In this document: positions 36,262 to 45,675 of the stretch, in pieces
Numbering within the stretch: the first letter of the stretch is position 1
How the letters are laid out: each line of letters starts with the position of its first letter
Assembly (NCBI GenBank): GCA_905142475.1
Contig: LR990730.1
Coordinates: forward strand, 682,001-746,000
Length of the DNA: 64,000 bases
DNA from: Xanthomonas hydrangeae
GTDB taxonomy: Bacteria > Pseudomonadota > Gammaproteobacteria > Xanthomonadales > Xanthomonadaceae
Reading direction: 5' to 3'
Position numbers and translations under genes: made by a program
Notes under the pieces: model-generated
Told to the model about the DNA's origin: nothing
The model's input: the letters and a program-made list of their open reading frames with translations, nothing else
Databases searched by the model: none

Positions 36262-36639
36262 TCACCGCCGCCGACGCGTCTTGGCCTCGGCCAGCAATAG
36301 ATCGAGCAAGCCACTACGCTGACGCGGTGCCAGCGTATCGAAGCGCGACAGCAGCACGCGTTGCTGGTCGTCCAGGCGACGGTATTGGGCGGGTTCTTCG
36401 GCGATCGCCGAGACCGGCGGGCCGAATGTCCGCTCGCCGCGCCCGGTGGCCAGGTATTCGAACGCCATGCCGCTGCGCTTGGCCAGGCCGATCAGATTCT
36501 CTACCGAAGGCGCGGTGCCTTCGGCCATTTCCCATTGAGCGACGGCGCTGCGGGTGACCCCCAGTTCGCCGGCCAGGGCTTCCTGGGTCAGCTTGGTGAA
36601 GCTGCGGGCTTCGCGTACTCGCTCGTACAGCTTGCTCAC
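36262..36639 (-). CDS. XRE-family transcriptional regulator
   Basis: Helix-turn-helix protein of 125 residues. The HTH (FTKLTQEALAGELGVTRSAV...WE) is near residues 12-40. The rest is helical and may form a dimer interface. GTG 36639 (VSKLYERVREAR) is preferred because HTH proteins usually start close to the domain. A longer frame to 36744 would run through the putative operator region. It is divergent from the next membrane-protein gene, with direct repeats in the shared gap that fit autoregulation. Confidence 0.8.
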   Translation of the reverse strand: MSKLYERVREARSFTKLTQEALAGELGVTRSAVAQWEMAEGTAPSVENLIGLAKRSGMAFEYLATGRGERTFGPPVSAIAEEPAQYRRLDDQQRVLLSRFDTLAPRQRSGLLDLLLAEAKTRRRR

Positions 36640-36788
36640 ACGGCACCGATGAATGGCAGACAGGGCCGGGAGATATAGCTCTAGCAGCGCCGGGAGATAG
36701 TTCGTATAACTTTCATATCGCCATATGTTTGCGATACTGTCCATGTGTCGATGACGACGACATCACAGCGAACTCAAGGAAGGTGTTC
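36640..36788. promoter_or_regulatory. Divergent control region with direct repeats
   Basis: Between the XRE gene and the plus-strand membrane-protein gene lie two copies of GCCGGGAGATA (36665-36675 and 36689-36699), 24 bp apart. An AT-rich stretch with AGTTCGTATAACT (palindromic ends) and ATATCGCCATATG follows. This looks like a bidirectional promoter with operator copies for the adjacent XRE regulator. Confidence 0.5.
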
Positions 36789-37295
36789 ATGGTCGAGCCA
36801 GCCGCTCCCCAATCCGATCCAGCGCGACGGTATTCAGCACCGTCGACACCACCTGAGGTGGCACCCTGGCCTGCGCATTCGCCATTGGATCCAGCTGTTG
36901 CGCACTTTCGCGGCGCGCCGTGTTACCGGATCTGGCAGCGCGGTGCGGACTGGGTGGCAGTACGCGAAGGCGTGCACTGGTCGGCCGGACTGGCGCCGCG
37001 CGGGTGGGCGCTGCGTCATCGGCAATGGCGGTTGCTGGCGCTGGGCCTGTTGATCGTGGGCCTGGCTGGCGGCCTGGCCCTGATCGGTGCCCAGGCGTGG
37101 GTAGCGTCCATTGCCTGGGCGGTGGTGTTGCTGGCCGATGCATTGCTCCGCGTGCGCGTGGCCAGACACGCCGGGCGCTGGCGCAACGAAGCGCTGCAGC
37201 GCGATGGTTGGCAGACGGTGACCCGGTTGCGCGCGATCAGCGTTGCCGACGCGCTGACCACCGCGCAGATCCGCGCCGGCCGGCCCCCGCGGTAA
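36789..37295 (+). CDS. Predicted two-helix membrane protein, unknown function
   Basis: Protein of 168 residues. The N-terminal ~75 residues are soluble and Pro-rich. Two transmembrane helices follow (LLALGLLIVGLAGGLALIGA and WVASIAWAVVLLADALL), then a basic cytosolic tail. The ATG at 36789 follows AGGAAGG. I do not recognise the family. Divergent from the XRE gene, which may regulate it. It ends 8 bp from the convergent prmA stop. Confidence 0.65.
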   Translation: MVEPAAPQSDPARRYSAPSTPPEVAPWPAHSPLDPAVAHFRGAPCYRIWQRGADWVAVREGVHWSAGLAPRGWALRHRQWRLLALGLLIVGLAGGLALIGAQAWVASIAWAVVLLADALLRVRVARHAGRWRNEALQRDGWQTVTRLRAISVADALTTAQIRAGRPPR

Positions 37296-37302
37296 ACCTG
37301 CG

Positions 37303-38223
37303 TCAGGCGCGGCGTATGCCGTCGATGCGCATCCAGTCTTCGTCGCGTTCGCAGCGCAGTTGCTCGAACCAGGGCGCGTAACGTTGCAGCAGCTCGTCTT
37401 CCTGGCCGTGCAGGATGCCCGACAGTGCAATCCGTCCGCCGGGTGCCACACGTGCGGCCAGGGTCTCGGCCAGGGTATCCAGCGCCGAGGCCAGGATATT
37501 GGCCACCACCACCGGGTAGGTCTGCACCGGCTCGTCCTGTGGCAGATACACCGCCAGCTGCGCCTCCACGGCGTTGCGCGCGGCATTGTCGGCGCTGGCC
37601 AGTACCGCCTGCGGGTCGTAGTCCACACCCACCGCGCTGGCGGCACCCAGCTTCAGCGCGGCGACGGCGAGAATGCCCGAGCCGCAGCCGAAATCGAGCA
37701 CGCTGCGGCCCTGCAGTTCGCCGCTGCCGGCCAGGCTGTCCAGCCAGCGCAGACACAGCGCGGTGGTCTGGTGCGTGCCCGAGCCGAAGGCCAGGCCCGG
37801 ATCCAGCCGCACTACCGCAGCGTCGGGCGCTTGTGCGGCCTCGGGCAGGTCGTGATTCCACGGCACGATGAAGGTGCGCGCGCCGAACTGCATCGGCTTG
37901 AACTGATCCATCCAGGCGCGTTCCCAATCGGTGTCTTCGACCGTGCGGAATCCGACCTGGCTCCAGTCCAGCCCGGGATCGAACGCTTCCAGTGCAGCGA
38001 GCAGCACCAGCGCATCGCTGTCGCCGTCGAACAGAGCGTTCAGCACAATCGTGTTCCACATCGGCGTTTCGCCAACGCCGGGTTCGAGAATGGCGCGCTC
38101 GTTGCTGGTATCGGCATTGGCGTCGAGCAGCGTCACCGCCAGCGCGCCGATATCGTCCAGCGCATTCTGGTAACGGGGCTGGGTGGCATCGGAGCAGGGC
38201 AGGGTCAGTTCAAGAAACGGCAT
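37303..38223 (-). CDS. prmA: Ribosomal protein L11 methyltransferase
   Basis: SAM-dependent methyltransferase of 306 residues that trimethylates ribosomal protein L11. The N-terminal L11-recognition domain starts [26 protein letters not shown] and the SAM-binding [20 protein letters not shown] are classic PrmA motifs, with [10 protein letters not shown] as the catalytic NxxxA-type loop. ATG 38223 gives the family length; a longer frame upstream is unsupported. Confidence 0.95.
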   Translation of the reverse strand: MPFLELTLPCSDATQPRYQNALDDIGALAVTLLDANADTSNERAILEPGVGETPMWNTIVLNALFDGDSDALVLLAALEAFDPGLDWSQVGFRTVEDTDWERAWMDQFKPMQFGARTFIVPWNHDLPEAAQAPDAAVVRLDPGLAFGSGTHQTTALCLRWLDSLAGSGELQGRSVLDFGCGSGILAVAALKLGAASAVGVDYDPQAVLASADNAARNAVEAQLAVYLPQDEPVQTYPVVVANILASALDTLAETLAARVAPGGRIALSGILHGQEDELLQRYAPWFEQLRCERDEDWMRIDGIRRA

Positions 38224-38653
38224 CGTGGCAGTTGGGCAATTCGAAAGCGTGCATCGTAGACCATTCGTGCAGGCGGGCTCTTGCGCGAAGCTGCGCAGGG
38301 GGGCTGGGCAATGGGTACGCAACGACGATGCGGAGGTTGAAGATCGACGTCGAGACGTGGCACCGGCATCGACGAGGCAGCGCAGCGAGCGCCGGTGGTG
38401 CGGTGCTCGGCGTTTCAGTGCATTCGGCGGCGCGTGTCCCGCTGCAGGGCGTGCCGCACGCTTGCGTATCGGCAACCAAATCGCCGCAGCGCGTCACTCA
38501 CTTCGAACTCGCGCGCAGACCATCACTCGATGCATTGCCCTTTCCGCAGTTTGCGCAGGCAGCGCCCGCTTGCGCACCGCGGCGTGCGAAAGGCGGGTGC
38601 TAGACTCCGCGCCGTCGCTGCGGGGCTTTCCCGCGCCAGGGTCGCTGCTGTTC
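38224..38653. other. Intergenic region, 430 bp
   Basis: Divergent gap between prmA and a plus-strand gene of unknown function. It is GC-rich with overlapping open frames on all strands but no ribosome sites or recognisable domains. No element called. Confidence 0.3.
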
Positions 38654-39580
38654 ATGCCGCTTGCTCGTGCCCGCCATCTTTGGTTGTTGCTCGCTCCTGC
38701 CGCGCTGGCAGCGGCAGCGTGGTGGCATGTGCGTGCGCAACCGACCGAGTCGCCCGCTGCAGCGATAGCGGCCCCGGCGAGCAGCACGCAGGCAAGCTTG
38801 TTCGCGCCAGCGCTACACGCGCCTGCCGAACGCAGCACCGTCTTGCAGTCGCCCTATCGCGATACCGTGGATGCGCAAACGGATCTGTATCGCTACGCGC
38901 AGCAATTGCAGCAGCAGGTGCGTGCCGGCGATGCGCAGGCCGGTTGGCGCTTGAGCCGGGTCTACGACTACTGCGCGCCGTACGCAGCCAGCCCGGCCGG
39001 CTACGCTGCCGACAGCGAATGGATCGCCGCGCAACACACGCCCGGCGTGGTGGCGATGCACGCGGCACGCGAGCGCGTGGCGCAGCGTTGCGCAGGCTTT
39101 GCGCCCAGCGATGGCGTGAGCCCGCAGTTGGTTGCGCAGCAACGTCAGGCCGCCGCGCGCGCCGGGAATCTTGCTGCCGAGGCGGCATTGCTTGCGCTGG
39201 GCGAGCCGTTGCAGACATCGCCGACCTACAAGCGCGCGCTGGTACAGCGCGTGCTGGCCTCGCGCGACCCGGAAGCCTATCTGGCGCTTGCCCCGGCCAT
39301 GGGTGCACGTGCCAATGGCGACGACAGTCTGCAGGGCTATGTGGCCGGCGATCAGTTCGCCGAACTGGCCTGGCAGGTCGCTGCATGCCGGCTGGGCCTG
39401 GATTGCAGCGCCGAAAGCACTCTGGTTACCAGTTATTGCGCCAACGCGGGCATCTGCTCGCGCGATAGCGCACAGGATTTTGTGTCATTCGTATTCGACG
39501 CCGCGGTGCCGCGGCAGGGAGCAGACAGGGTGGATGAGATGGTCGATACACTGGTGTCCGAGCCGGGAGCGCAGTCATGA
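38654..39580 (+). CDS. Exported protein of unknown function
   Basis: Protein of 308 residues. A basic start and one hydrophobic segment (LWLLLAPAALAAAAWWHV) indicate a signal peptide or anchor. The mature part is helical with paired Cys residues (YDYCAPYA, VAQRCAGF, CRLGLDCSAE, YCANAGICSRD), which fits disulfides outside the cytoplasm. Helical-repeat character (AQAGWRLSRVYDYC) resembles Sel1-type repeats only weakly. It overlaps the next gene by 4 bp (ATGA), so the two are coupled. Confidence 0.65.
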   Translation: MPLARARHLWLLLAPAALAAAAWWHVRAQPTESPAAAIAAPASSTQASLFAPALHAPAERSTVLQSPYRDTVDAQTDLYRYAQQLQQQVRAGDAQAGWRLSRVYDYCAPYAASPAGYAADSEWIAAQHTPGVVAMHAARERVAQRCAGFAPSDGVSPQLVAQQRQAAARAGNLAAEAALLALGEPLQTSPTYKRALVQRVLASRDPEAYLALAPAMGARANGDDSLQGYVAGDQFAELAWQVAACRLGLDCSAESTLVTSYCANAGICSRDSAQDFVSFVFDAAVPRQGADRVDEMVDTLVSEPGAQS

Positions 39581-39945
39581 ATTACCGTCGGTTGGCGCAT
39601 GGCGCCAAGTTCTGGTTCTGGGTCGCGTTGTTCGTGGCGTATTCGGCAGCGGCCGTTGGCATCGTGATGATCGATACCGCCGATCACCGTTACCAGCCGC
39701 TGTCGGTCAAGTCGACCACGGTCACTGCCGACGAACAGCAGCGACGGCACGGCGCCAGCCAGGTGGCAGCGGTGTATCGCGCCAACAGCGCGATGCCGTT
39801 TTCGGCATTGCCGGCCGGGGCGACCTTCCAGGTGGTGTGGCCGGATGGGTCCACCGAAACCATGACCGTGGTCGACCCGTCCTCGTCCAGCGGCATCGTG
39901 CCGGTGCCGGGTAGCCAGCAACCGGCTGCGCCGCGGCGTGAGTGA
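39577..39945 (+). CDS. Small membrane-anchored protein, unknown function
   Basis: Protein of 122 residues with one N-terminal transmembrane helix (FWFWVALFVAYSAAAVGIVM) and a probably periplasmic beta-rich domain (FSALPAGATFQVVWPDGSTE). Its ATG overlaps the stop of the preceding exported protein, so they form a two-gene operon. I do not recognise the family. A strong terminator follows 36 bp downstream. Confidence 0.65.
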   Translation: MNYRRLAHGAKFWFWVALFVAYSAAAVGIVMIDTADHRYQPLSVKSTTVTADEQQRRHGASQVAAVYRANSAMPFSALPAGATFQVVWPDGSTETMTVVDPSSSSGIVPVPGSQQPAAPRRE

Positions 39946-39980
39946 TGCGCGGTGTCTGTGCGTCAACAGCGTGAAATACG

Positions 39981-40006
39981 AAAAAGCCCGGTTTCCCGGG
40001 CTTTTT
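39981..40006. terminator. Bidirectional terminator between the 39.9-kb gene and accC
   Basis: Perfect 11-bp stem AAAAAGCCCGG/CCGGGCTTTTT with a 4-base loop, flanked by A and T runs on either side. It can end both the plus-strand two-gene operon and the minus-strand acc operon. Confidence 0.88.
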
Positions 40007-40025
40007 CGTTATCTGCCTGCCGCAA

Positions 40026-41393
40026 TCAAACCAGCGCGATCGACTTGTTCTTGCGCTCGGCCAGGCGCTTTTCCAGATAGTGGATGTTCTGCCCACCGGC
40101 CTGGAAGCCCTTGTCGCGCATGATGCGCTGCTGCAGCGGGATGTTGGTCTTGATGCCGTCCACCACCATCTCGCTCAGCGCCACGCGCATGCGCGCGATC
40201 GCGGTCTCGCGATCGGGGCCATGCACGATCAGCTTGCCGATCATCGAGTCGTAATTGGGCGGCACCTTGTAGCCGGCGTAGATGTGCGTATCCACACGCA
40301 CACCCGGGCCACCGGGCGGATGGAACGCAGTGATCAGGCCCGGGTTGGGCATGAAGGTTTCCGGGTCCTCGGCATTGATGCGGCATTCGATCGCATGCCC
40401 GCGCAGCACGATGTCGCTCTGCTTGATGGTGAGCTTCTGCCCGGCGGCAATGCGCAATTGCTCGCAGACCAGATCGATGCCGGTGATGCGCTCGGTGACC
40501 GGATGCTCCACCTGGATGCGGGTGTTCATTTCGATAAAGTAAAAACGCCCGTCTTCGAACAGGAATTCGAAGGTGCCGGCGCCGCGATAGCCGATGCGGA
40601 TGCAGGCATCCACGCAGACCTTGCCGATCTCGTTGCGCAGTTCTTCGGTGATGCCCGGTGCCGGCGCTTCTTCCACCACTTTCTGGTGGCGGCGCTGCAT
40701 CGAGCAATCGCGCTCGCCCAGATGGATCGCACCGCCCTGGCCATCGGCAAGCACCTGGATTTCCACGTGACGCGGATTTTCCAGGAACTTCTCCATGTAG
40801 ACCTGATCGTTGCTGAAAGCGGCCTTGGCTTCGGACTTGGTGGTTTCGATGGCGGCCTTCAACGCGGCCTCCGAATGCACCACGCGCATGCCGCGCCCGC
40901 CGCCGCCGCCGGCGGCCTTGATGATCACCGGGTAGCCGATTTCACGCGCCACCTTGGTGTTGGCCACGATGTCATCGCCCAGCGGGCCGCCCGAACCGGG
41001 CACGCACGGCACACCGGCGGCCTTCATCGCGCGGATCGCTTCCACCTTGTCGCCCATCAGGCGGATGGTGTCGGCCCTGGGGCCGATGAAGATGAAGCCG
41101 GATTCTTCCACGCGCTCGGCAAAGTCGGCGTTCTCCGACAGGAAGCCGTAGCCGGGATGGATGGCCTGCGCATCGGTCACCTCGGCCGCGGCGATCAACG
41201 CCGGGATGTTGAGGTAACTGTCGCTGGAGGCGGCCGGGCCGATACACACCGACTCGTCGGCCATGGCCACGTGCTTGAGGTTGCGGTCGACCGTGGAATG
41301 CACCGCGACCGTGCGGATGCCGAGCGTGTGGCACGCGCGCAGGATGCGCAGCGCGATTTCACCTCGGTTGGCGATGACGATTTTATCGAGCAT
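40026..41393 (-). CDS. accC: Acetyl-CoA carboxylase biotin carboxylase subunit
   Basis: ATP-grasp enzyme of 455 residues that carboxylates biotin on AccB in fatty-acid synthesis. Conserved: [32 protein letters not shown], the Gly-rich loop [10 protein letters not shown], and [14 protein letters not shown] with active-site Glu/Arg. It is the downstream gene of the acc operon; accB lies upstream but is separated from it by an extra gene and repeat sequence. Confidence 0.97.
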   Translation of the reverse strand: MLDKIVIANRGEIALRILRACHTLGIRTVAVHSTVDRNLKHVAMADESVCIGPAASSDSYLNIPALIAAAEVTDAQAIHPGYGFLSENADFAERVEESGFIFIGPRADTIRLMGDKVEAIRAMKAAGVPCVPGSGGPLGDDIVANTKVAREIGYPVIIKAAGGGGGRGMRVVHSEAALKAAIETTKSEAKAAFSNDQVYMEKFLENPRHVEIQVLADGQGGAIHLGERDCSMQRRHQKVVEEAPAPGITEELRNEIGKVCVDACIRIGYRGAGTFEFLFEDGRFYFIEMNTRIQVEHPVTERITGIDLVCEQLRIAAGQKLTIKQSDIVLRGHAIECRINAEDPETFMPNPGLITAFHPPGGPGVRVDTHIYAGYKVPPNYDSMIGKLIVHGPDRETAIARMRVALSEMVVDGIKTNIPLQQRIMRDKGFQAGGQNIHYLEKRLAERKNKSIALV

Positions 41394-41395
41394 GG

Positions 41396-41424
41396 GAATA
41401 GGGAGTCGAGAATGGGGAATGGGT
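41396..41424. repeat. GGGAATAGGGA-type repeat between accC and the four-helix gene
   Basis: Degenerate cluster of GGGAATAGGG/GAGAATGGGGAATGGG units, member of the dispersed ATTCCCG family, on the accC-proximal side of the inserted four-helix-bundle gene. Confidence 0.6.
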
Positions 41425-41435
41425 AGAAGCGGGCA

Positions 41436-41825
41436 TCATGGTGCGGCTCCACGTTTGCGTAAGGCATTCATCAATGCGGTTAGCTTGGCGAAGACCTGGT
41501 CGACCTGCTGGCCGAGGATGTCTTCGTCTTCGGTGTTGCTATAACCCAGTCGTACGGCGATCTGGACCTGTGTATCCAGTTCGGAGAGCGAGCCGCGCGC
41601 AATTGAGAGAAACCGCGCGTAATCGGGAGTAGAACGTCGCGCCGCACCTTCGGCAATATTCGACGGAACGCTGACGGCCGCACGGCGCAATTGCGCCGTC
41701 GGGCCGTAGCGTTCCTGCTCGGGAAAGACCTCGGTGAACCGATAGATCATTTCCACAGGCGCCATGGAATCGCGCCACGCCTCCAGGCGTTCATGAGGCC
41801 GCTTTGCCGATTCCCGATTCTCCAC
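41436..41825 (-). CDS. Four-helix-bundle protein (S23/IVS-encoded family)
   Basis: Protein of 129 residues of the 23S rRNA intervening-sequence (S23-like) four-helix family. Family-typical parts: HERLEAWRDSM at the start, LRRAAVSVPSNIAEGAARRS in the middle and FLSIARGSLSELDTQ. In other bacteria it is found in rRNA intervening sequences and in scattered genomic sites; the function is unknown. The GTG start lies within an ATTCCCG-type repeat, and a second repeat lies just after the stop. The gene therefore interrupts the accB-accC operon as a repeat-flanked unit in the same orientation. Confidence 0.85.
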   Translation of the reverse strand: MENRESAKRPHERLEAWRDSMAPVEMIYRFTEVFPEQERYGPTAQLRRAAVSVPSNIAEGAARRSTPDYARFLSIARGSLSELDTQVQIAVRLGYSNTEDEDILGQQVDQVFAKLTALMNALRKRGAAP

Positions 41826-41838
41826 TCCCGATTCCCGT
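41809..41838. repeat. ATTCCCG-type repeat between the four-helix gene and accB
   Basis: GATTCCCGATTCTCCACTCCCGATTCCCG-like cluster abutting the accB stop codon and containing the start codon of the four-helix gene. Partner of the cluster at 41396-41424. Confidence 0.65.
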
Positions 41839-41841
41839 CAA

Positions 41842-42327
41842 TCAGCCGATCACAAACAACGGCTGATCGAATTCCACTGGCTGGCCGGTCTCGCCGAGGA
41901 TGGCCACGATGGTGCCGGAGATGTCGGCTTCGATCGGGTTGAACATCTTCATCGCCTCGATGATCGCCAGCGTTTCGCCGGCCTTGACCTGCTGGCCGAC
42001 GGTGACGAAGGCCGGCTTGTCCGGGGCCGGCGAGATGTAGAACGTGCCGACCATCGGCGCGCGCAGCACGTGGCCTTCCGGCAAGGCGGGGCCCTGCTTG
42101 GCACCGCCGGTGGAGGCTTCGGTGGGCGACTGCATCGGCATGGCGGCTGCGGCCGGGGCCTGCGCGAGCGGGGCGGGTGCGTACTGCTGCACCGGCGCGC
42201 TGACCACGGTCGTGCCCTTGGGCACGCGCGCCAGACGCACGCTTTCTTCGCCTTCCTTGATCTCGATTTCGGCGAGATTGGATTCTTCGAGCAGGTCGAT
42301 CAGTTTCTTGATTTTGCGGAGATCCAT
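41842..42327 (-). CDS. accB: Biotin carboxyl carrier protein of acetyl-CoA carboxylase
   Basis: Protein of 161 residues. The N-terminal helix region is [20 protein letters not shown]. An Ala/Pro-rich flexible linker (~60-80) leads to the C-terminal biotinyl domain with APMVGTFY and the biotinylation site EAMKM. It carries CO2 between AccC and the carboxyltransferase. It is upstream of accC, but the usual close accB-accC spacing is interrupted by the four-helix gene. Confidence 0.96.
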   Translation of the reverse strand: MDLRKIKKLIDLLEESNLAEIEIKEGEESVRLARVPKGTTVVSAPVQQYAPAPLAQAPAAAAMPMQSPTEASTGGAKQGPALPEGHVLRAPMVGTFYISPAPDKPAFVTVGQQVKAGETLAIIEAMKMFNPIEADISGTIVAILGETGQPVEFDQPLFVIG

Positions 42328-42430
42328 ACGGGCCTCATGAGGTGAATCGGTGGGGAGTGCCGGCGGTTGCCGGCGGAATGGGGTCAGAACGTCGGCCTGG
42401 ACGCGGGCGCCGGCGTCGGCAATGCGGGTG

Positions 42431-42877
42431 TCATGCGTCGCGCTCCAGCCGCGCGATCACCGCTTCCAGTGCCAGCCGGTAACTGTCGGCGCCGAAGCCG
42501 CTGATGACGCCGTCGGCCTTGTCGCTGAGATAGCTGTGGTGGCGGAATGGCTCGCGCGCATGCGGATTGGACAGATGGATTTCCACGAACGGCAAGCCCA
42601 CGCCCAGCAGCGCATCGCGCAGCGCCACCGAGGTGTGGGTGAAGGCGGCCGGGTTGATCAGGATGTAGGCGGTGCCGTCTTCGCGCGCGGCGTGGATGCG
42701 CTCCACCAGCACGTGCTCGGCGTTGGACTGCAGGCAGGCCAACGTGTGCCCGGCCGCCTGCGCGCGGTCCACCAGGGCCGCATCGATCTGCGCCAGTGTG
42801 GTGCGCCCGTAGACCTCCGGCTCGCGGGTGCCGAGCAGGTTGAGGTTGGGACCGTGCAACAGCAGCAGGTGGGCCAT
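42431..42877 (-). CDS. aroQ: Type II 3-dehydroquinate dehydratase
   Basis: Dodecameric shikimate-pathway enzyme of 148 residues. Signatures: [20 protein letters not shown] at the start, [17 protein letters not shown] and [17 protein letters not shown] with the active-site His. It lies upstream of accB on the same strand, an arrangement common in gammaproteobacteria, so the three genes are likely one operon. Confidence 0.96.
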   Translation of the reverse strand: MAHLLLLHGPNLNLLGTREPEVYGRTTLAQIDAALVDRAQAAGHTLACLQSNAEHVLVERIHAAREDGTAYILINPAAFTHTSVALRDALLGVGLPFVEIHLSNPHAREPFRHHSYLSDKADGVISGFGADSYRLALEAVIARLERDA

Positions 42878-43010
42878 GACATCCGGGAGAGCGGAAAGGT
42901 CGGAAGTCTGCGCGATGTGGCCGATGCTGTCCAGATAGGCGAAGTTAGGCTTGTTTTAAACGGATGATTGAAATTTCCGGGTCATCTGCCCTGGAGCGAG
43001 CACGCGGAGC

Positions 43011-43038
43011 CTTGTGCGGCTCAGCATAGTTGGTGGGA
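43011..43038 (+). repeat. Left 28-bp inverted repeat of the accessory island
   Basis: Begins CTTGTGCGGCTCAGCATAGT. The reverse complement of 45935-45962 matches it at 27 of 28 positions. The two copies enclose ~2.95 kb that holds the IS30 remnant, a CPBP protease gene and a small HTH gene. Confidence 0.7.
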
Positions 43039-43126
43039 ATTCCCACCCTCTATGACGCGCGCTCACCATAATTAGTGGTGACAGGGCCCTCTAGTGGCCG
43101 CTCCTCGACATTGCTAGGTGGAGGAG

Positions 43127-44041
43127 TTAGCCCCCTGGGCTTAGCGCGTCAACGACGGTCTGCGTGTCCTTGCGATCGACCTTCACCAGCATCACGTAGC
43201 GCGTGCTGCGCTCGACCAACGTCGCGATCTGGCTGTTCCCGCTGCCGCAGAGCAGGCTGCCTTCCCAGTGTCCGGGAACGGCCCGGTCCTCGACCGACGC
43301 CAGACGCTCGCGGATCGACATGGTGTCGCTGATGCGGCCGTGGTCCGCCGTGTTCTGGGTGTGGTGGCGCGACCGGCGGATCGCGCGTGTCCGCCGCAAA
43401 TGCGCCAGCAGCTCCTTTTTCAGGGCGCCGCGCGACTGGATGAAGAGCGTGCGATAGATCGTCTGGTGTGAGACCTGGCAGCTCGGATCGTCCGGGTAAG
43501 TCCGCTTGAGCCAGCCAGCGATCTGTTCGGGCGACCACTGCTGCTGCAGCTTGTCCGCCACCCGTCTCGCCAGCGTGGGATGCAGCGCCAGCTGACGAGC
43601 CTTAGGGCGGTGTGCCCGGTCCCAGGCCGCTCGGTCGGCATGGCTCGCCCGGTAGTGGTCGATGCCTCCGTTGCGCCCGATCTCCCGGCTGATCATGGAC
43701 GGAGCGCGGCCCAGCATCGATGCGATCGAGCGGATCGTATGCCCGGCAACCAGCGCCCGCGATACGTCTTCGCGCTCAACCAGGCTAAGCGCCTGCGGGG
43801 ATGGTCGACGGACCGCCGGCCGGATCCCGCCAGTCTCGGCGAGAACCCCTCGCACGGACGAGTGATGCCGATCGAACAGTCTCGCAATCTGGTGCAACGA
43901 CTCGCCCTGCCGCCATCGGTCCCACATCAGGGCCTGGTGGCTGTCGGTGTACTGAATCCTTGTCCTTCGCTTCATCCGCAACACTCCTGCTGCTTGGGCA
44001 GCTGTCTGTGTTTCATCGAACATATGAAACCGCCACCCCAA
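43127..44041 (-). pseudogene. IS30-family transposase, C-terminally truncated
   Basis: Remnant of 304 codons. The N-terminal HTH region (ESLHQIARLFDRHHSSV) and second HTH (TIRSIASMLGRAPSMISREI) are intact, as is the middle (SPEQIAGWLKRTYP, HQTIYRTLF). The first catalytic motif, normally GHWEGD in this family, reads GHWEGS. The frame ends soon after (VVDALSPGG), losing the segment with the other catalytic acids. So the copy is doubly inactive. It sits inside the 28-bp inverted repeats and may mark the entry route of the island. Confidence 0.88.
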
Positions 44042-44189
44042 GCGGACACCACGGGCGACGACTCAGCGCCATTTCGTCGGCGATCCGGGTGATTCATCGG
44101 CGGCTTCTGTGGATTGGTCGCAAACGGATTGGCACGCCCCCGCGCGGATGGCAACTTGCAGCGGCGATCACGTCGACCTGGAGCCCCGC

Positions 44190-45101
44190 ATGACCCCCGT
44201 TGCCCTGTATTCGCCCGATCCGGCCCGCGGCTGGCTGCCCTGGGCCTGGCTGACGCCGATCCTGATGATCCTGTTCAACACGGTACCGGTGATCGCGCTG
44301 GACGGGTGGATGCAGTCGCAGCATTGGTCGACGCCGCGCGGCGATCCGATCGGCCTCGCTGGCTTGTATGCGCTGCTGTGGATCGGCTTCGCGCCGACGC
44401 TGGCGGCCGTGCTCGCCTGGGTACGCTTCGTCGAAGGGCGCTCGCTGGCGAGTATCGGGCTGACCGGTCCGGCGGCGCTGAAAACCTTCCTGCGCGGACT
44501 GGCCGTTGGATTCGGCACGATCGCGCTGGTCGCAGTCGCGATCTGGATGGCTGGCGGCATGCAGGCGGCGGGCTTGGGGCAGGCCTGGCGGTCGCCCGTC
44601 AGTCTGCTGCACATCGGTCTGCTGCTATTGAGTTTCATGTTCCAGGCGAGCGTGGAGGAAGTCATCTTCCGCGGCTGGATGCTGTCGGTGGTGGCGCGCA
44701 AGACCAATGTCGCGGTGGCAGTGCTGATGGTGTCGCTCGTTTTCTGCTTCCTGCATTTCAGTCCGCACCAGCCGCCCCGGGTCATGCTCGGCACGTTCCT
44801 GTTCTCGCTGTTCGCCTGCGCCTGGGCGCTGCGGACCGGCAATATCTGGGGCGTGATGGGTTGGCACGCGGGGTGGAACTGGTTGCTCGCGACCGGCTTC
44901 GAACTGCCCGTCACCGGCATCGATGCGCACTTGCCGGCGCTGCTGGTGGCGCTGCGCCCGCAAGGCCTCGACACCCTGACCGGTGGCGCGCAAGGGCCGG
45001 AAGGCAGTTACCTGTGCAGCGTCTTCTTCGTCGCCGCGATCGCATGGATCCAGTGGCGAAAGACGCGCGGAGCTCAGAACTTCTCGCCGACCAGCAGGTA
45101 A
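44190..45101 (+). CDS. CPBP-family intramembrane metalloprotease
   Basis: Membrane protein of 303 residues with about eight helices. The CPBP (Abi/CAAX-protease and bacteriocin-processing) motifs are present: EEVIFRGW (motif 1, EExxxR), FLHFSPH (motif 2) and GWHAGWNW (motif 3). Members cleave within the membrane; some protect bacteriocin producers, most have unknown targets. ATG 44190 follows CTGGAG. It lies ~150 bp downstream of the divergent IS30 remnant, inside the island. It could be cargo. Confidence 0.85.
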   Translation: MTPVALYSPDPARGWLPWAWLTPILMILFNTVPVIALDGWMQSQHWSTPRGDPIGLAGLYALLWIGFAPTLAAVLAWVRFVEGRSLASIGLTGPAALKTFLRGLAVGFGTIALVAVAIWMAGGMQAAGLGQAWRSPVSLLHIGLLLLSFMFQASVEEVIFRGWMLSVVARKTNVAVAVLMVSLVFCFLHFSPHQPPRVMLGTFLFSLFACAWALRTGNIWGVMGWHAGWNWLLATGFELPVTGIDAHLPALLVALRPQGLDTLTGGAQGPEGSYLCSVFFVAAIAWIQWRKTRGAQNFSPTSR

Positions 45102-45426
45102 CGCCACTGCCTGGGCCCTTGCCGATCGGATGCTGGTTCGCGCCGTGCCGGCGACGACCAAGCAATGGAGCGTCTGCTAGCGCTCGGTGGGCCGATCGAC
45201 GCTCCGCTACGGGGCTTCCCGGTATCGACCGACCCGCGGCCGGGCCCTCACTAATCGAGAAGGCCTTGCGTCTGCGGCGGACGCGCCAGATCGCTCCACT
45301 CATCGCGCGCGGCGCTCCCGAGTTTTCGGCGGCGCGCAGGGCGTACGTGCAAGCTCATCCGGAAGCAGCGGGTGCTCGCTTTGCAATTTGCTACTGGTGC
45401 GGATTCCGCTCCAGATAGTTAGCGAA
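45102..45426. other. Intergenic region, 325 bp
   Basis: Between the CPBP gene and the small HTH gene (convergent). Several open frames cross it but none has a ribosome site or recognisable domain. It may contain eroded insertion sequence. No element called. Confidence 0.3.
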
Positions 45427-45675
45427 CTAGAGGCAGCTTAGGTTCGGGATGCGAGTGCCACTACTCTCCACCCATGACGCAACGTCAGCCGAGGTGGCGA
45501 ACAGACCCTTTCGACCCGGAATGCTGAAGAGCGCTATTGGTAACGCATCCCTTCTGCGTGCCTTCATCAGCGCATCTTTGCGCTTAAACCTGAGCACGCG
45601 CGCGACTTCTTCTGAGGTAAGAAGAGCGCCGTAGCGTGTGAGAAGGTCTTGTCGCAGCGCCGAAATAGCGGCCAT
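45427..45675 (-). CDS. Small helix-turn-helix protein (AlpA/excisionase-like)
   Basis: Protein of 82 residues. ALLTSEEVARVLRFKRKDAL resembles the winged HTH of AlpA/excisionase-type proteins, followed by KGLFATSADVASWVES. Such proteins control phage-like integrases or prophage genes. No integrase is present nearby, so this may be an orphan island gene. ATG 45675 chosen; an upstream start at 45735 is possible. Confidence 0.6.
   Translation of the reverse strand: MAAISALRQDLLTRYGALLTSEEVARVLRFKRKDALMKARRRDALPIALFSIPGRKGLFATSADVASWVESSGTRIPNLSCL

Noticed and set aside
44114..45418. Alternative reading frame across the CPBP gene to 45418
   Set aside because: The CPBP motifs lie in the other frame; the tail after 45102 shows no domain.
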